A stretch of 33,623 nt of DNA from Methylomonas methanica (GCF_001644035.1 NZ_LUUG01000072.1:1-33623), one strand, 5' to 3'. Numbered from the stretch's first letter, positions 6,827 through 15,345 are shown. Translations and numbers: made by a program. Notes: a model not told the origin generated them from the letters alone.

Positions 6827-7870
6827 TCAGCAACAGGCGCTATCAGCCTTGGCCGATTCACTGCCGGGTCCGGGTGAGCAATCGAATAAGCCGAAATGCC
6901 GGGATTTGTCGCCCAATACATGGAAGTGATCGCCGTAGCGGCTGCACGCCAGCATGTCGGCGGTGTTGCCGCAGACTCTTAACGGCCGACCGGTCTCGAA
7001 ATGATGGTGGTCGTCCAGATCGAAACTGTGTGGCTGTTGATCGATAGTACCCAAATAGACAGCGACTTGGCCGAAGTCCTCACAACGATCTTCCAAAGGC
7101 ATTTTAAAGGCGCGCACCGTGACCGAATCGAACTGGACCATGCCGATTTTGGCGAATACCTCGGGGTCGTCGATGCTGATGGGATTTTGCTTGACCTTGC
7201 GGACATCGGGGCAGCCTAAGTCCTGCAAAATGCGCCGAAAATCTTCCCAGTACAAGGCACCGCCCAGACACTCGCCCAGCAATACCGGGTCTTGGCGCAG
7301 TTCGACCGGGATGCGGCGGTCGGCAAACACGTCGGAAAAATACAGTTCGCCGCCCGGTTTCAACACCCGGAAGATTTCCGATAGCACACGAGGTTTTTCC
7401 GGCGATAGATTGATCACGCAGTTGGAGACCACCACATCGATACTGTTATCGGCGATACCGACCGTGGCCAGGTTTTCGATATGACCATGCAAAAACTCGA
7501 CATTGGCAAACCCAAAGCGCTCGGCATGCCAGTCGCGGTGACGCACGGCGACTTCCAGCTGCTCAGGTGTCATATCCACGCCGATTACCCGGCCTGTCGG
7601 ACCGACCAGTTTCGACAAAAGATAGCAGTCGCGACCAGTGCCGCAGCCCAAATCCAGCACGGTCTTGCCTTTCAGAGCCGGCGGCAACGGTGAGCCGCAG
7701 CCGTAGAAACGTTCCAGCACTTCCGGATGCAATCCCGCCAGTAGCGCTTTTAAATAGCTAGGCATGGCGTCGATACTGCAACAGGCACTGGTTTTCAGGT
7801 CGTCGCTGGATTGCAAAACCTGGCCATAATAATGGCGAACCGATTCGCTGATTTCGATACTGGTAGTCAT
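6827..7870 (-). CDS. arsM: Arsenite S-adenosylmethionine methyltransferase ArsM
   Basis: 347 residues. The SAM-binding Rossmann core is at about 70-100 (TVLDLGCGTGRDCYLLSKLVG, then VIGVDMT). The four arsenic-handling cysteines of ArsM enzymes are all present: C30 (or C31), C58, C151 (VVSNCVINLS) and C201 (LLGECLGGALYWEDF), with 28- and 50-residue spacings that agree with characterised ArsM proteins. So it should bind and methylate As(III), feeding ArsS. A C-terminal domain of about 120 residues, with DDHHHFETGRPLRVCGNTADML and a final ACC, matches the longer ArsM type linked to arsenosugar pathways. It lies between the PiT gene (19 nt) and the ECF gene (8 nt). The split of arsM and arsS between two operons with one promoter type is notable. 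Confidence 0.93.
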   Translation of the reverse strand: MTTSIEISESVRHYYGQVLQSSDDLKTSACCSIDAMPSYLKALLAGLHPEVLERFYGCGSPLPPALKGKTVLDLGCGTGRDCYLLSKLVGPTGRVIGVDMTPEQLEVAVRHRDWHAERFGFANVEFLHGHIENLATVGIADNSIDVVVSNCVINLSPEKPRVLSEIFRVLKPGGELYFSDVFADRRIPVELRQDPVLLGECLGGALYWEDFRRILQDLGCPDVRKVKQNPISIDDPEVFAKIGMVQFDSVTVRAFKMPLEDRCEDFGQVAVYLGTIDQQPHSFDLDDHHHFETGRPLRVCGNTADMLACSRYGDHFHVLGDKSRHFGLFDCSPGPGSESAKADSACC

Positions 7871-7889
7871 GAGAGCTCTCGCGTTTTTA

Positions 7890-9005
7890 TTATTGAAGAT
7901 AGGCGTTTAGGTAGTATGAGATTGCGGCGGAACAGACAGCCGCACACGGCAAGGTCAAAAGCCAGGATAAGGCAATCGACGTGATCACTCCTGAATTGGC
8001 CTTGCCGCTGACCAAACCAATGCCGAATAATGAACCTACCGAAACATGGGTAGTGGAGACCGGCATGCCGAGTTTGCTGGCGGAAATCACCAACAATGCG
8101 GTCACCAGATTGGCGGACAAGCCCTGCTCGTGAGAGATGGACGTGATTTTATGACTCATGGTTTCCGCCACCCGCCGCGCATTGAATACGCCACCCAGCA
8201 GCATCACCATAGCCACCAGGATAATGATCCATTGCAAATCAAAACCGGGCGCCAGCAACAGCAAGGCGGCAATTTTCGGTGTGTCGTTGAGACCGCGAGC
8301 AAAACAAACCGCGCCGGCGCTGCAAAAATGCAGTCCATCGCGCAGGCGTTCAAGATTTAACCCCAAAATCTGGCTAGCTTGTCGCGCAACGCAAGCTTCT
8401 TGACGATCAAGCGTTAGAGACGGGACATTGATTGCCAGGGTCATATTGACGTTACTGGCCAGCGCCAGACTTTCCGGGTTTTCAATGCATAAACACAGGT
8501 TGTTAGTTAGTTGCCTATGGTTACGCCACATACTCAGACCTCGATACAACAAGCCGGCCGATAATAACGCCACAAACGGACTCAATAGCAATGGCAGCAC
8601 GAAGTTGCTCAGCAACGGTGCCAGACTGATATTGCCGGATGTCGCTAATAAAGTGCTACCCGCCATGGCGCCTAATAAAGCATGGGTCGTGGAAATCGGA
8701 AAGCCGTAACGCGTCGCCAGAATCACCGTCATTCCAGCGCCGCCAGCGACGGCAATCATAAACGGTAGCGTGTGTATCAATTCGTCCGGCGCCAAGCCTT
8801 TGCCGGAAAACTTGACCAGCAAAGTCTGAGCTAAAAGCAGCGCGGTAAGCGAACCGGCCAACGTCGTCAGCGTCGCCCAGGTCAGCGCCTGCCGAAAGTT
8901 CGCGGTGCCGCTACCGAACAAACTCGCCACACCCTTGAAGTTATCATTGGCGCCGTTGGCATAGGCCAGAAAGCAAATGCTGATAAATAAAATGCTGGTG
9001 AGCAT
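7890..9005 (-). CDS. PiT family inorganic phosphate (possibly arsenate) transporter
   Basis: 371 residues with about 10 membrane segments in the two inverted repeats of the PiT family. Repeat one has GANDNFKG (near 18-25) and GFPISTTHALLGA (near 105-117); repeat two has GLNDTPK (near 240) and GMPVSTTHVSVGS (near 312-324). These signatures carry the phosphate and cation sites. A charged loop of about 60 residues divides the halves. PiT carriers move phosphate with H+ or Na+ and also take up arsenate. It heads the arsM-ECF operon; a clear AGGAGA site precedes ATG 9005. In this setting it may keep phosphate supply up under arsenate stress or bring arsenate in for methylation; the sequence cannot decide. 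Confidence 0.92.
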   Translation of the reverse strand: MLTSILFISICFLAYANGANDNFKGVASLFGSGTANFRQALTWATLTTLAGSLTALLLAQTLLVKFSGKGLAPDELIHTLPFMIAVAGGAGMTVILATRYGFPISTTHALLGAMAGSTLLATSGNISLAPLLSNFVLPLLLSPFVALLSAGLLYRGLSMWRNHRQLTNNLCLCIENPESLALASNVNMTLAINVPSLTLDRQEACVARQASQILGLNLERLRDGLHFCSAGAVCFARGLNDTPKIAALLLLAPGFDLQWIIILVAMVMLLGGVFNARRVAETMSHKITSISHEQGLSANLVTALLVISASKLGMPVSTTHVSVGSLFGIGLVSGKANSGVITSIALSWLLTLPCAAVCSAAISYYLNAYLQ

Positions 9006-9039
9006 GAGAAATCTCCTGGATTGGGTCGACTAGTTGCTC

Positions 9040-9068
9040 TAAGTCGTCAGGAGAGGATCAAACCTTAC
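9040..9068 (-). promoter_or_regulatory. ECF-type promoter of the PiT-arsM-sigma operon
   Basis: Minus strand GTAAGG (9068-9063), 16-nt spacer, CGACTTA (9046-9040); the PiT start codon is about 35 nt further on. Upstream is an AAATTTTT tract, as at the hvfA promoter. Because the sigma gene is in this operon, the promoter would be autoregulatory. Confidence 0.75.
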
Positions 9069-9111
9069 AAAAATTTTCAGCTAATCAGAAACAATGATCA
9101 TGCGCCATCAC

Positions 9112-9321
9112 TTAAAACCATTTCCTAACCCAAAAGCGACGCCCCCAATACAAGAACAAAGGGAATAGTCCCCACCAAAGAAAATGCTCAATAGGACCAC
9201 CAGACTCCACGGCATAAGGAATCACGAAAAAAGGCACCACAACCACCCATAATATCGACAGCACAACAGCAATTCGATTTTTTTTATCCAATCTCATAAA
9301 CCAATTAAGACTTATATTCAT
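9112..9321 (-). CDS. Small two-helix membrane protein, unknown
   Basis: 69 residues, not assigned to a family. A basic start (MRLDKKNR) precedes a membrane helix (about 18-37), a short GGPIEH loop, and a second helix (about 48-60) ending in RRFWVRKWF. A GGAG site lies 8 nt before ATG 9321, which supports translation. It lies between the PiT promoter and the relic at 9335-9391, as the last possible gene of the GH17 operon. The arginine-rich tail suggests a cytoplasmic C-terminus. I cannot infer a function. Confidence 0.6.
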   Translation of the reverse strand: MNISLNWFMRLDKKNRIAVVLSILWVVVVPFFVIPYAVESGGPIEHFLWWGLFPLFLYWGRRFWVRKWF

Positions 9322-9334
9322 AGCGCTACTCCAA

Positions 9335-9391
9335 TTGAGTTAATCATCAGCAGAACGAAACCAAAAAGTGTGCATAAAAAGAAGCACCCAC
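9335..9391 (-). pseudogene. Relic of a second copy of the 3' end of the 180-residue membrane protein gene
   Basis: About 57 nt match positions 11109-11164, the last codons of the gene at 11114-11656, at roughly 85% identity by eye. On the minus strand the functional copy encodes SASFMRAFWFRSADD and a stop; the relic has the same bases with one extra T in a T-run, so it is frameshifted. It sits between the GH17 stop and the 69-residue gene. The GH17 gene is thus flanked by direct repeats, the mark of a past duplication or insertion. Confidence 0.75.
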
Positions 9392-9393
9392 AT

Positions 9394-11121
9394 TTAGGCC
9401 CTCGTTCCTCGAGGGATCTGGATCCAAAAGGGGATAGCCAAAATCAGTATGCAAAGCAACCATGTCGTTAACTGCTGATTATGAAACGTGTAAGCCAATG
9501 CGAATGGCAGACCTTCCATGAAATCAGGGTGAGCCTGAATAAAATCATATCCGTTCATAAACGCCTTGGTTTCACCCACTACCAATGCCAAGGCCTCGAT
9601 GCTTAAAGCGAAGGCGAGTAGCTTATCAATAGGCATATGCAAATTTCCTCCCGTCATGCTGTCAAATGCCAGCGTTTGCCATTCCAATCTTCTTATCCCG
9701 ATCCACATGCAAACGGCCAAACAGCACACGCCGAGCACGGGGATTGCAAATTGATCATTCGGAAAACTAAGCGTGCGGCCGTCGAAGGCTAGTCCATGGG
9801 TTTTATAGAGCGCTATCGGAATGAAAATCAGATAAACGACTCTCAATAGTTTTGCGAGTCGCCTATCATCGGGTTTGCCAGTCAATATATCGTGAAAACG
9901 CTGCATCAATAAACCGCCTAGGGCGGCATTAGCCGACACCATGAATATGGCATACGCGCGCTGCGACTCGCTGTAACTGGTGAACCAAAGAAAATTCGCG
10001 ATCGTTACCAGACAAACCGAAAATGCCTGGCCCAGCGCCAAAAACAGCAATAAACGTGGCAACGAAAAACACCGTAGTTTTTTGAAGTAGGCCGCCACAA
10101 TCAATAACCATAAAATTGTCGCCAAGGCAAAGTGCATGGGCCAGTTCGGGTTTTCGCTGACAGAGCCGGCTAACGACAGAATGGATTTACGATCGATGGA
10201 CATCAAGCCCCAATTGGCTCCCACCACACCTTCATGCTGGCTCTTCCAGGGTTGGTTAAAGGCTTCGACGAGGTTATAGTCGAAACCATGTTGGTTTGCG
10301 ACTTGCACCATGCTGCGGATGAATTTGGTTTGATTGACGATGCTGGGTCTCGCGTAACCGCGTTGCCGGCCGATACCCGGCCAACCGGATTCACCGATCA
10401 GGATAGGCTTGTTCAGCCCCATGCTGAGCATTTTGTCCTCGACTTGTTTGAATATCCTTTCAATATGCTCGGCTGCGCGATTGATTCCTATCGGTTCGTC
10501 TTCCCAGTAAGGCAGAATGTGGATGGAAACAAAATCCACTTCATTAAATAGTTGAGGGTAGCGCAGGTAGATCGACCAAACATCGGCATATGAAACCGGT
10601 TGATTGATTGCCTGTTTGACCTCGCGGATGTGCCCGATCAGGCTGTCGACGTCTAAATCATTTCGAAGCAACACCTCATTGCCGACGATAACCCTTTTCA
10701 CCACATCAGGATGGGCATTGGCTGATTTGATCAATGCCTCTAGTTCTAGCGCATTGCCTTCCTTGCCGTCACCGAGCCAGCCGCCCAATATCATATCCAC
10801 CCCATATTTGCGCGCAAAATCAGGGGTAGATTCCATGCCTCCGAGTGTGGAGTAAGTGCGAATGCCAAAGGTTTTGTCTGCCAAAAGTCCTAAATCTTCA
10901 TCAATGTGTTCAGGTAGTGGAAATTTTTGTTTTATGGGGCTGAACCCATCCCGAAACGGCGCAAACGACAGGCTCATCAATCGACCCGAGGGTACGTCGA
11001 CTCCAACATCTTCGGGTAAATTGGTAATCCACGCCAATATCCCATGAATGAATACTATAAAGATCAGGCAAAGTAGAATTTTGGTAGTTTCCCGATTAAA
11101 TTTGTGTTTTGAGCTAATCAT
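9394..11121 (-). CDS. Membrane-anchored GH17 family beta-glucan enzyme
   Basis: 575 residues. A signal-anchor helix (about 15-32) precedes a GH17-type (beta/alpha)8 domain (about 45-310) with the acid/base in VIVGNEVLLR (E149) and the nucleophile in ILIGESGWPG (E244). About eight membrane helices follow (about 325-570). GH17 enzymes cut or transfer beta-1,3-glucan chains; bacterial versions fused to membrane helices have been linked to branched beta-glucan synthesis (NdvC-like). Start at ATG 11121 overlaps the upstream stop by 8 nt; a start at 11160 adds residues inside the neighbour. It lies in the opgC operon, which fits a role in periplasmic glucan building or trimming. Glycosyltransferase genes are not visible here. 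Confidence 0.88.
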   Translation of the reverse strand: MISSKHKFNRETTKILLCLIFIVFIHGILAWITNLPEDVGVDVPSGRLMSLSFAPFRDGFSPIKQKFPLPEHIDEDLGLLADKTFGIRTYSTLGGMESTPDFARKYGVDMILGGWLGDGKEGNALELEALIKSANAHPDVVKRVIVGNEVLLRNDLDVDSLIGHIREVKQAINQPVSYADVWSIYLRYPQLFNEVDFVSIHILPYWEDEPIGINRAAEHIERIFKQVEDKMLSMGLNKPILIGESGWPGIGRQRGYARPSIVNQTKFIRSMVQVANQHGFDYNLVEAFNQPWKSQHEGVVGANWGLMSIDRKSILSLAGSVSENPNWPMHFALATILWLLIVAAYFKKLRCFSLPRLLLFLALGQAFSVCLVTIANFLWFTSYSESQRAYAIFMVSANAALGGLLMQRFHDILTGKPDDRRLAKLLRVVYLIFIPIALYKTHGLAFDGRTLSFPNDQFAIPVLGVCCLAVCMWIGIRRLEWQTLAFDSMTGGNLHMPIDKLLAFALSIEALALVVGETKAFMNGYDFIQAHPDFMEGLPFALAYTFHNQQLTTWLLCILILAIPFWIQIPRGTRA

Positions 11122-11656
11122 CCGCGGAACGAAACCAAAAGGCGCGCATAAAAGAAGCACTCACTATCACCACGGCAAGCGCTACGCAGGCCCACATAAA
11201 GGCGTGGACATAGCCAATGATCACCGCGCAACCCACCAGAAAAAATCCCAGCAGGCTAAACTCCCAGCCGACATGAAAACCGTTGAGCATGGTGGACAAT
11301 CCCAATATCAACAGTATCACCAAGTCAGCACTAACACCGGATAACTGCCCGGATTTATTCAGAAAAGTGGCGGCAATTACGACGATGATGGTGTGTAGCC
11401 AATGCATGCCCTGTGCCTTAATGATGTCACCGAAGCTCACATCACCGCTTTTGGCTTGTAACCGGGCAACGAAAACGGACAGCAAACCAAAGACGAACAC
11501 CATTAGGAGCCAATAGCCATAACCGTCATCGGGGTTAAAGTCGGTGATGAAAATGCCTACCAGCGACAACAGAACCAATAGAATAAATACCGTTTGTTCG
11601 ATACCGAAGTGGCGTTTGGCGGGATTGGTCTCGTCCATTATTTCATCGTCATACAT
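11114..11656 (-). CDS. Hypothetical inner-membrane protein, about five helices
   Basis: 180 residues, unassigned. After a short acidic N-terminus (MYDDEIMDETNPAKRHFG) come five or six hydrophobic segments at about 22-38, 47-65, 86-97, 110-122, 128-145 and 148-170. A mid-protein loop has RLQAKSGDVSFGDIIKAQG. An AAGGA site 9 nt before ATG 11656 supports the start. The stop overlaps the GH17 start by 8 nt, suggesting translational coupling with that enzyme. A relic of its 3' end lies at 9335-9391, so the gene or its flank was duplicated once. No function can be assigned; a partner of the GH17 membrane enzyme is a reasonable guess. Confidence 0.75.
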   Translation of the reverse strand: MYDDEIMDETNPAKRHFGIEQTVFILLVLLSLVGIFITDFNPDDGYGYWLLMVFVFGLLSVFVARLQAKSGDVSFGDIIKAQGMHWLHTIIVVIAATFLNKSGQLSGVSADLVILLILGLSTMLNGFHVGWEFSLLGFFLVGCAVIIGYVHAFMWACVALAVVIVSASFMRAFWFRSADD

Positions 11657-11702
11657 GCTTCGGGTTCCTTTGGTTATTATTAATTTGCGGTGCGGAAAAT
11701 CG

Positions 11703-12314
11703 TCATTTGGGGTGTTGCTGAATCAATTTGGCTGCCGCGTCTTCGAGTTTCGCAAAATCGACACCGACGCTGATGACAAAACTGGAGGCTTCTTCAAAGG
11801 TCATGGTGGATCTGACGATCTTGGATTCGTGGACCATTACCGTGAATCCCGAGGTGGGATTAGGCGACGTGGGCACATACAGCACATAAAGCTCACCCTT
11901 ATGATTGGTGACATAAGCCGGCACCCAGACGTCGTCCTTGGGATATTCGACGTAGACGACTTCCCGTGGCTTATCCTGGCCTTCGCCGGAAAATATGCCG
12001 ATGATTTTTTTGCTCACTCGGTACACGGTACTAAGTATCGGCAACTTCTCAAGATACGATTCCAAGAGGGAAACCATATAAGTCTTTCCTTTCCCATGCC
12101 GAATCCGATAGCCTAAAAAGATCAGCAACAGAATGGTGATGGTGAACAGAAAAGCCGTCATCCAGTAGTTTTCGTAATATCCATGAACGCTCAGAAACGT
12201 ATCCCGCAGCAAACGTTCGATGAGGACAACGATTTGCACGACGACCAGGATCGGCAATACCGACAGGACGCCCAACAGAAAATAGTCAAGAAATTTTCGA
12301 ATGTTTTCTTTCAT
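11703..12314 (-). CDS. DUF502 family membrane protein
   Basis: 203 residues with the DUF502 layout: an N-terminal helix (FLDYFLLGVLSVLPILVVVQIVV), a second helix (about 52-68), then a soluble domain. That domain has LLESYLEKLPILSTVYRVSKKI, EVVYVEYPKDDVWVPAYVTN, a LYVLYVPTSPNPTSGFTVMVHESKI segment (the PTTPNPTSG-like family signature) and FEEASSFVISVGVD. The function of DUF502 is not established in bacteria. A GGGG site precedes ATG 12314. It is 86 nt after the antiporter gene and 46 nt before the 180-residue gene, all on one strand. A decayed copy of its 3' end lies on the other strand at 15231-15345. Confidence 0.9.
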   Translation of the reverse strand: MKENIRKFLDYFLLGVLSVLPILVVVQIVVLIERLLRDTFLSVHGYYENYWMTAFLFTITILLLIFLGYRIRHGKGKTYMVSLLESYLEKLPILSTVYRVSKKIIGIFSGEGQDKPREVVYVEYPKDDVWVPAYVTNHKGELYVLYVPTSPNPTSGFTVMVHESKIVRSTMTFEEASSFVISVGVDFAKLEDAAAKLIQQHPK

Positions 12315-12400
12315 GTTTTACCCCTTGTGAAGTGACGTTTGTTCGGATGTAAGCATGTCTCAGACATCATCCGAAACGTTTGGTGCTCAGCAAAAACAGA

Positions 12401-13609
12401 TCATGCTAATCGCAGGTAACGGTAATAACCTTTCAACAACATCGGCGAAAGCAGCGTGGTCATGGCGATCACGATAATCAGCGCTGCGTAGATATCGTTA
12501 TTCAAAATACCCGAGGTACGGCCGAGTTCGGCAAAAATCAGGCCTACCTCGCCACGCGGAATCATGGCGATACCGATAGCCAGACGCTCCGTCCAGGGCC
12601 CACGTATTAATAGCGCACCTAACAATTTGCCGAAGATCGCAACAGCGAACAGACTGACGGAAAACCACCAAATGAATGGCGATGTCCAATCGATTTCACG
12701 TAGATTCAGGGAAAGCCCGACCATCACAAAAAATATCGGCACGAATAATTGAATGATGGGCCGCATTTGGGCTTCGATACGCCCGGTAAAATCCGCGTCT
12801 TCATGCAAAGCCATACCGAAAGGCAGAAAAAAACGTCGAGAAAGAGCAAGCCCCGCAGCAAAGCCGCCCAGTAATTCCGGCGCTCCCATTTCGTGAGCCA
12901 GCCAAGCAAAGAACAACACCAGAGAGACGATCAGGGTGGGAATCAGGCCGTCGGTCTGACTGATCTTGGCAAATTGCCGAATCACCAGGGAAATAGCTTT
13001 GGCAAACAGCGGGGCCAAAACGAAGAACATCGCGATGAAGCCTATGACCTGCATGGCATTGGCGGTGTTGATTTGACCTACCCGAGAAAAATCGTAAAGA
13101 ACGGCCAGCAATACCACGCCGAGAATGTCGTCGATTACGGCCGCGCCCAATACGACTTGTGCTTCCCGGCTGTGTTGGCGTTTTAAATCGGTGAGAACGC
13201 GGACGGTAATGCCAATGCTGGTGGCGGTCAGGGTACCGCCGATGAATAGCGATTCCAGCAAACTGCGGTCGAATAGCCAGTGACTGAGACCGAAACCAAA
13301 CACGAACGGCCAAACAAAGCCGCTGACCGCGACGAATAAGGCCTGCCAGCCGGTTTTTGCCAATTGGCGAATATCGGTATCCAACCCGACTTCGAATAGC
13401 AGCAATATGATGCCGATCTCGGCTAATAACTTGATGACCTGGCTCGGTTCCATCCAACCCAGCAAACTCGGACCGAGGATCACTCCGGCCAACAATTCAC
13501 CCACTACCGGCGGACTTTTCAGGCGTGCGAACAATTCGCCAAACAGCCGAGCAGTCAGCAAAATGACCATCAACTGAAAGAAAAACTGATGAACTGCCTG
13601 AGCTTCCAT
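12401..13609 (-). CDS. CPA2 family cation:proton antiporter
   Basis: 402 residues with 11-13 membrane segments. Family marks are KSPPVVGELLAGVILGPSLLG (about 31-51), LLFEVGLDTDIRQL (about 70-83), TATSIGITVRVL and VLGAAVIDDILGVVLLAVL (about 152-170, with the paired acidic DD of the transport site), then GVGLS-type FFVMVGLSLNL and IAMIPRGEVGLIFAELG. It lacks the C-terminal RCK/TrkA domain of KefB/C, so it is the short NapA/NhaS-like type moving Na+ or K+ against H+. A GGGGA site precedes ATG 13609; the gap to opgC is 23 nt, so they are co-transcribed. The pairing with opgC and DUF502 suggests salt or osmotic adaptation. Confidence 0.92.
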   Translation of the reverse strand: MEAQAVHQFFFQLMVILLTARLFGELFARLKSPPVVGELLAGVILGPSLLGWMEPSQVIKLLAEIGIILLLFEVGLDTDIRQLAKTGWQALFVAVSGFVWPFVFGFGLSHWLFDRSLLESLFIGGTLTATSIGITVRVLTDLKRQHSREAQVVLGAAVIDDILGVVLLAVLYDFSRVGQINTANAMQVIGFIAMFFVLAPLFAKAISLVIRQFAKISQTDGLIPTLIVSLVLFFAWLAHEMGAPELLGGFAAGLALSRRFFLPFGMALHEDADFTGRIEAQMRPIIQLFVPIFFVMVGLSLNLREIDWTSPFIWWFSVSLFAVAIFGKLLGALLIRGPWTERLAIGIAMIPRGEVGLIFAELGRTSGILNNDIYAALIIVIAMTTLLSPMLLKGYYRYLRLA

Positions 13610-13632
13610 CGCACTATCCCCTGAAGTTCTGG

Positions 13633-15021
13633 CTAAAGCTGTTGTTGGTTTTCCAATACTGTTTCTGGATCGCTCTTTGGCATAACGGCGTTCACTTTCC
13701 GGAAATCATCGCTGTTTGGCGATTTCACCATCATGTCTGGTGAGCCGGTGCCGATAGTGTTTTTCCCTTGCAATAACAGCATCGGCAATACCGCCAAACC
13801 GATCAAGAATGGCAGCAATAATGCTTGTTGGCCCCAACTGCAGGAAATATCCTTCAAATCCGCCGATACACTTTGGGTTGAAGCTTGCTTTGGGCCAAAA
13901 TGCCCGGCCGGCAATTTCCAGGGTTTACTATCCAACCAGGCCAAGGCCTGAGCAGTCAACAACATCAGCCCTATACCCGCCAGGTTAACGAGGGTCACGC
14001 TGGCCTCATCGCGTCCCGACCAGTCCAGCGCTATACCGCCGATGTAAGACAGACTCATGCAGCACAGAAAAATCGGCAGCGATTGTTGCCCCATTCTGAT
14101 GATCCAACGTGGCAGCCGCATGGATAGCCACTGGGGTTTCCATTTGAAGAGTTGATTCATCAGATAGGTCAGTGCCAGCAGGTGAACCCAGCGCAACAGT
14201 CCCAGATGGCTCTTATCCAATAATGGCTCCAGCCGTGTGCGCAACTCCCCCCAAAACGCCACTTGTCTATAAGTGGCTTCATGTCCCAGCGGAATAGATA
14301 CCAACACGATAATCGCGCAAAACAGCATGAGTCCCCTATGCCTGTCAGGTATTCGCAGCCAACCGGCGCCAAACCCGAAACCGGTAAAGAACATCAATTG
14401 CCAGTTAAAGGGATTGAAATACCAGGGGCGGCCGGTAGTCGGGTCCGCCGTTAATTCCCAGTTGTATTGCCAGGCTGCGAAATAAATCAAAACCGGAAAA
14501 CCCAGTGCTAATGAACGATGCAGACGGGATAACCCCCACACCATCGGCACCCACAAGATCAACACCAAATACATCGGCAAGATGTCAAAATAATTGGGGA
14601 CATAGGCCAGGCTGAATATGTCCAATACAGCTTGCTGTGTGCTATCGAAGAAGTAAGCAATATTGAGTCGCTGAATGTAATCCGCATCGACCATCCAGCG
14701 GTTACCGAGCACACAAATCACTGCCATCAATAAAAACGAGGCCAAGTGCGCGGCGTAGATTTGCCCGCAGCGATGCAGCACTCGGACGCTGCCCAGCCAA
14801 AGCCCGGCCCGATCAAAGCTGCGGCCATAGGCAATCGCCGAGGCAAATCCGGACAGAAACACAAATATTTCCGCCGCATCGCTGAGCCCGAATCGTGATG
14901 GTGTGTACCAGAACCAGGGATTGGCGGGCATGTGGTTGATGAAGATAATCATCAAGGCGACGCCGCGAAAAAAATCCAGTTGCAGGTTGCGCGCTTGCAC
15001 TGGATTGAGCTGTGATTCCAT
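13633..15021 (-). CDS. opgC: OpgC-domain membrane acyltransferase
   Basis: 462 residues of the OpgC/acyltransferase family. The start LQLDFFRGVALMIIFINHMP (about 14-33) and LSDAAEIFVFLSGFASAIAYGR (about 46-67) are its signature, with the conserved His of INHMP; about ten membrane segments follow, to about residue 430. OpgC adds succinyl groups to periplasmic glucans from the cytoplasmic side. The 35-residue tail after the last helix is polar and unassigned. ATG 15021 has AAGGA 7 nt upstream. It is the first gene of the leftward run to 9112. A TGAAAGG direct-repeat promoter lies at 15190-15223, with a homologous leader at 20818-21019 before a dead copy of this gene. The acyl substrate is not shown by the sequence. 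Confidence 0.9.
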   Translation of the reverse strand: MESQLNPVQARNLQLDFFRGVALMIIFINHMPANPWFWYTPSRFGLSDAAEIFVFLSGFASAIAYGRSFDRAGLWLGSVRVLHRCGQIYAAHLASFLLMAVICVLGNRWMVDADYIQRLNIAYFFDSTQQAVLDIFSLAYVPNYFDILPMYLVLILWVPMVWGLSRLHRSLALGFPVLIYFAAWQYNWELTADPTTGRPWYFNPFNWQLMFFTGFGFGAGWLRIPDRHRGLMLFCAIIVLVSIPLGHEATYRQVAFWGELRTRLEPLLDKSHLGLLRWVHLLALTYLMNQLFKWKPQWLSMRLPRWIIRMGQQSLPIFLCCMSLSYIGGIALDWSGRDEASVTLVNLAGIGLMLLTAQALAWLDSKPWKLPAGHFGPKQASTQSVSADLKDISCSWGQQALLLPFLIGLAVLPMLLLQGKNTIGTGSPDMMVKSPNSDDFRKVNAVMPKSDPETVLENQQQL

Positions 15022-15230
15022 CGTGAATCCTTTGGCGATTAAGGCGGATCGGCTTCCGCTACGTTGTAATTATTCTGAATAAGCCCATGTGCTGATCGTC
15101 ATGTCACCCTAAAATGCAGATGACACGCCCCAGCATAATTCCAGTGCAGGCCTTATGGTTCATGCCTGGATTTTTAACAAATCCTGATAATGATAGCGAT
15201 GCAACCTTTCATCAACCTTTCAACACGGCA
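15022..15230. repeat. opgC leader, copy 1 of a duplicated intergenic module
   Basis: This stretch matches 20818-21028 over its length (for example ATTATTCTGAATA, CACCCTAAAATGCAGA, ATTCCAGTG, CCTGGATT and the final CATCAACCTTTCAACACGG), with small indels. The match continues leftward into opgC, so the duplicated unit held the regulatory region plus the opgC 5' part. Similarity ends just beyond the TGAAAGG box. I see no gene in it; with the DUF502 relic and the start of the P-type ATPase leader it fills the 360-nt gap between opgC and the ATPase. Confidence 0.8.
15190..15223 (-). promoter_or_regulatory. TGAAAGG direct-repeat promoter of opgC
   Basis: On the minus strand two TGAAAGG half-sites with an 11-bp repeat period (15223-15203) are followed by exactly 7 nt and a TATCAT -10 box (15195-15190). 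No -35 is evident; the repeats occupy its place, as in promoters activated by OmpR/PhoB-type regulators. Three more copies with the same spacing are at 20986-21019, 23127-23160 and 23494-23527. Confidence 0.7.
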
Positions 15231-15345
15231 AATCAGACCGTGGTGGTTCATAAAAGATAATATCTGTCAGTCGACAATGAATATTGAAGAAGTGTCAAGT
15301 TTTGCAATGAGCGTCAGCGTCGATTATGCTAGGCCTGATGATGTA
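15231..15345 (+). pseudogene. DUF502 gene relic (3' end)
   Basis: The DNA aligns with the 3' part of the DUF502 gene at 11703-12314, about 80% in the core. One frame reads STMNIEEVSSFAMSVSVDYA against STMTFEEASSFVISVGVDFA of the intact protein; an upstream frame reads TVVVH against TVMVH, so at least one frameshift and a stop break it. It has no start of its own and ends before the ATPase ribosome site. A 62-codon open frame passing through it from 15190 is not a gene. Confidence 0.8.
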
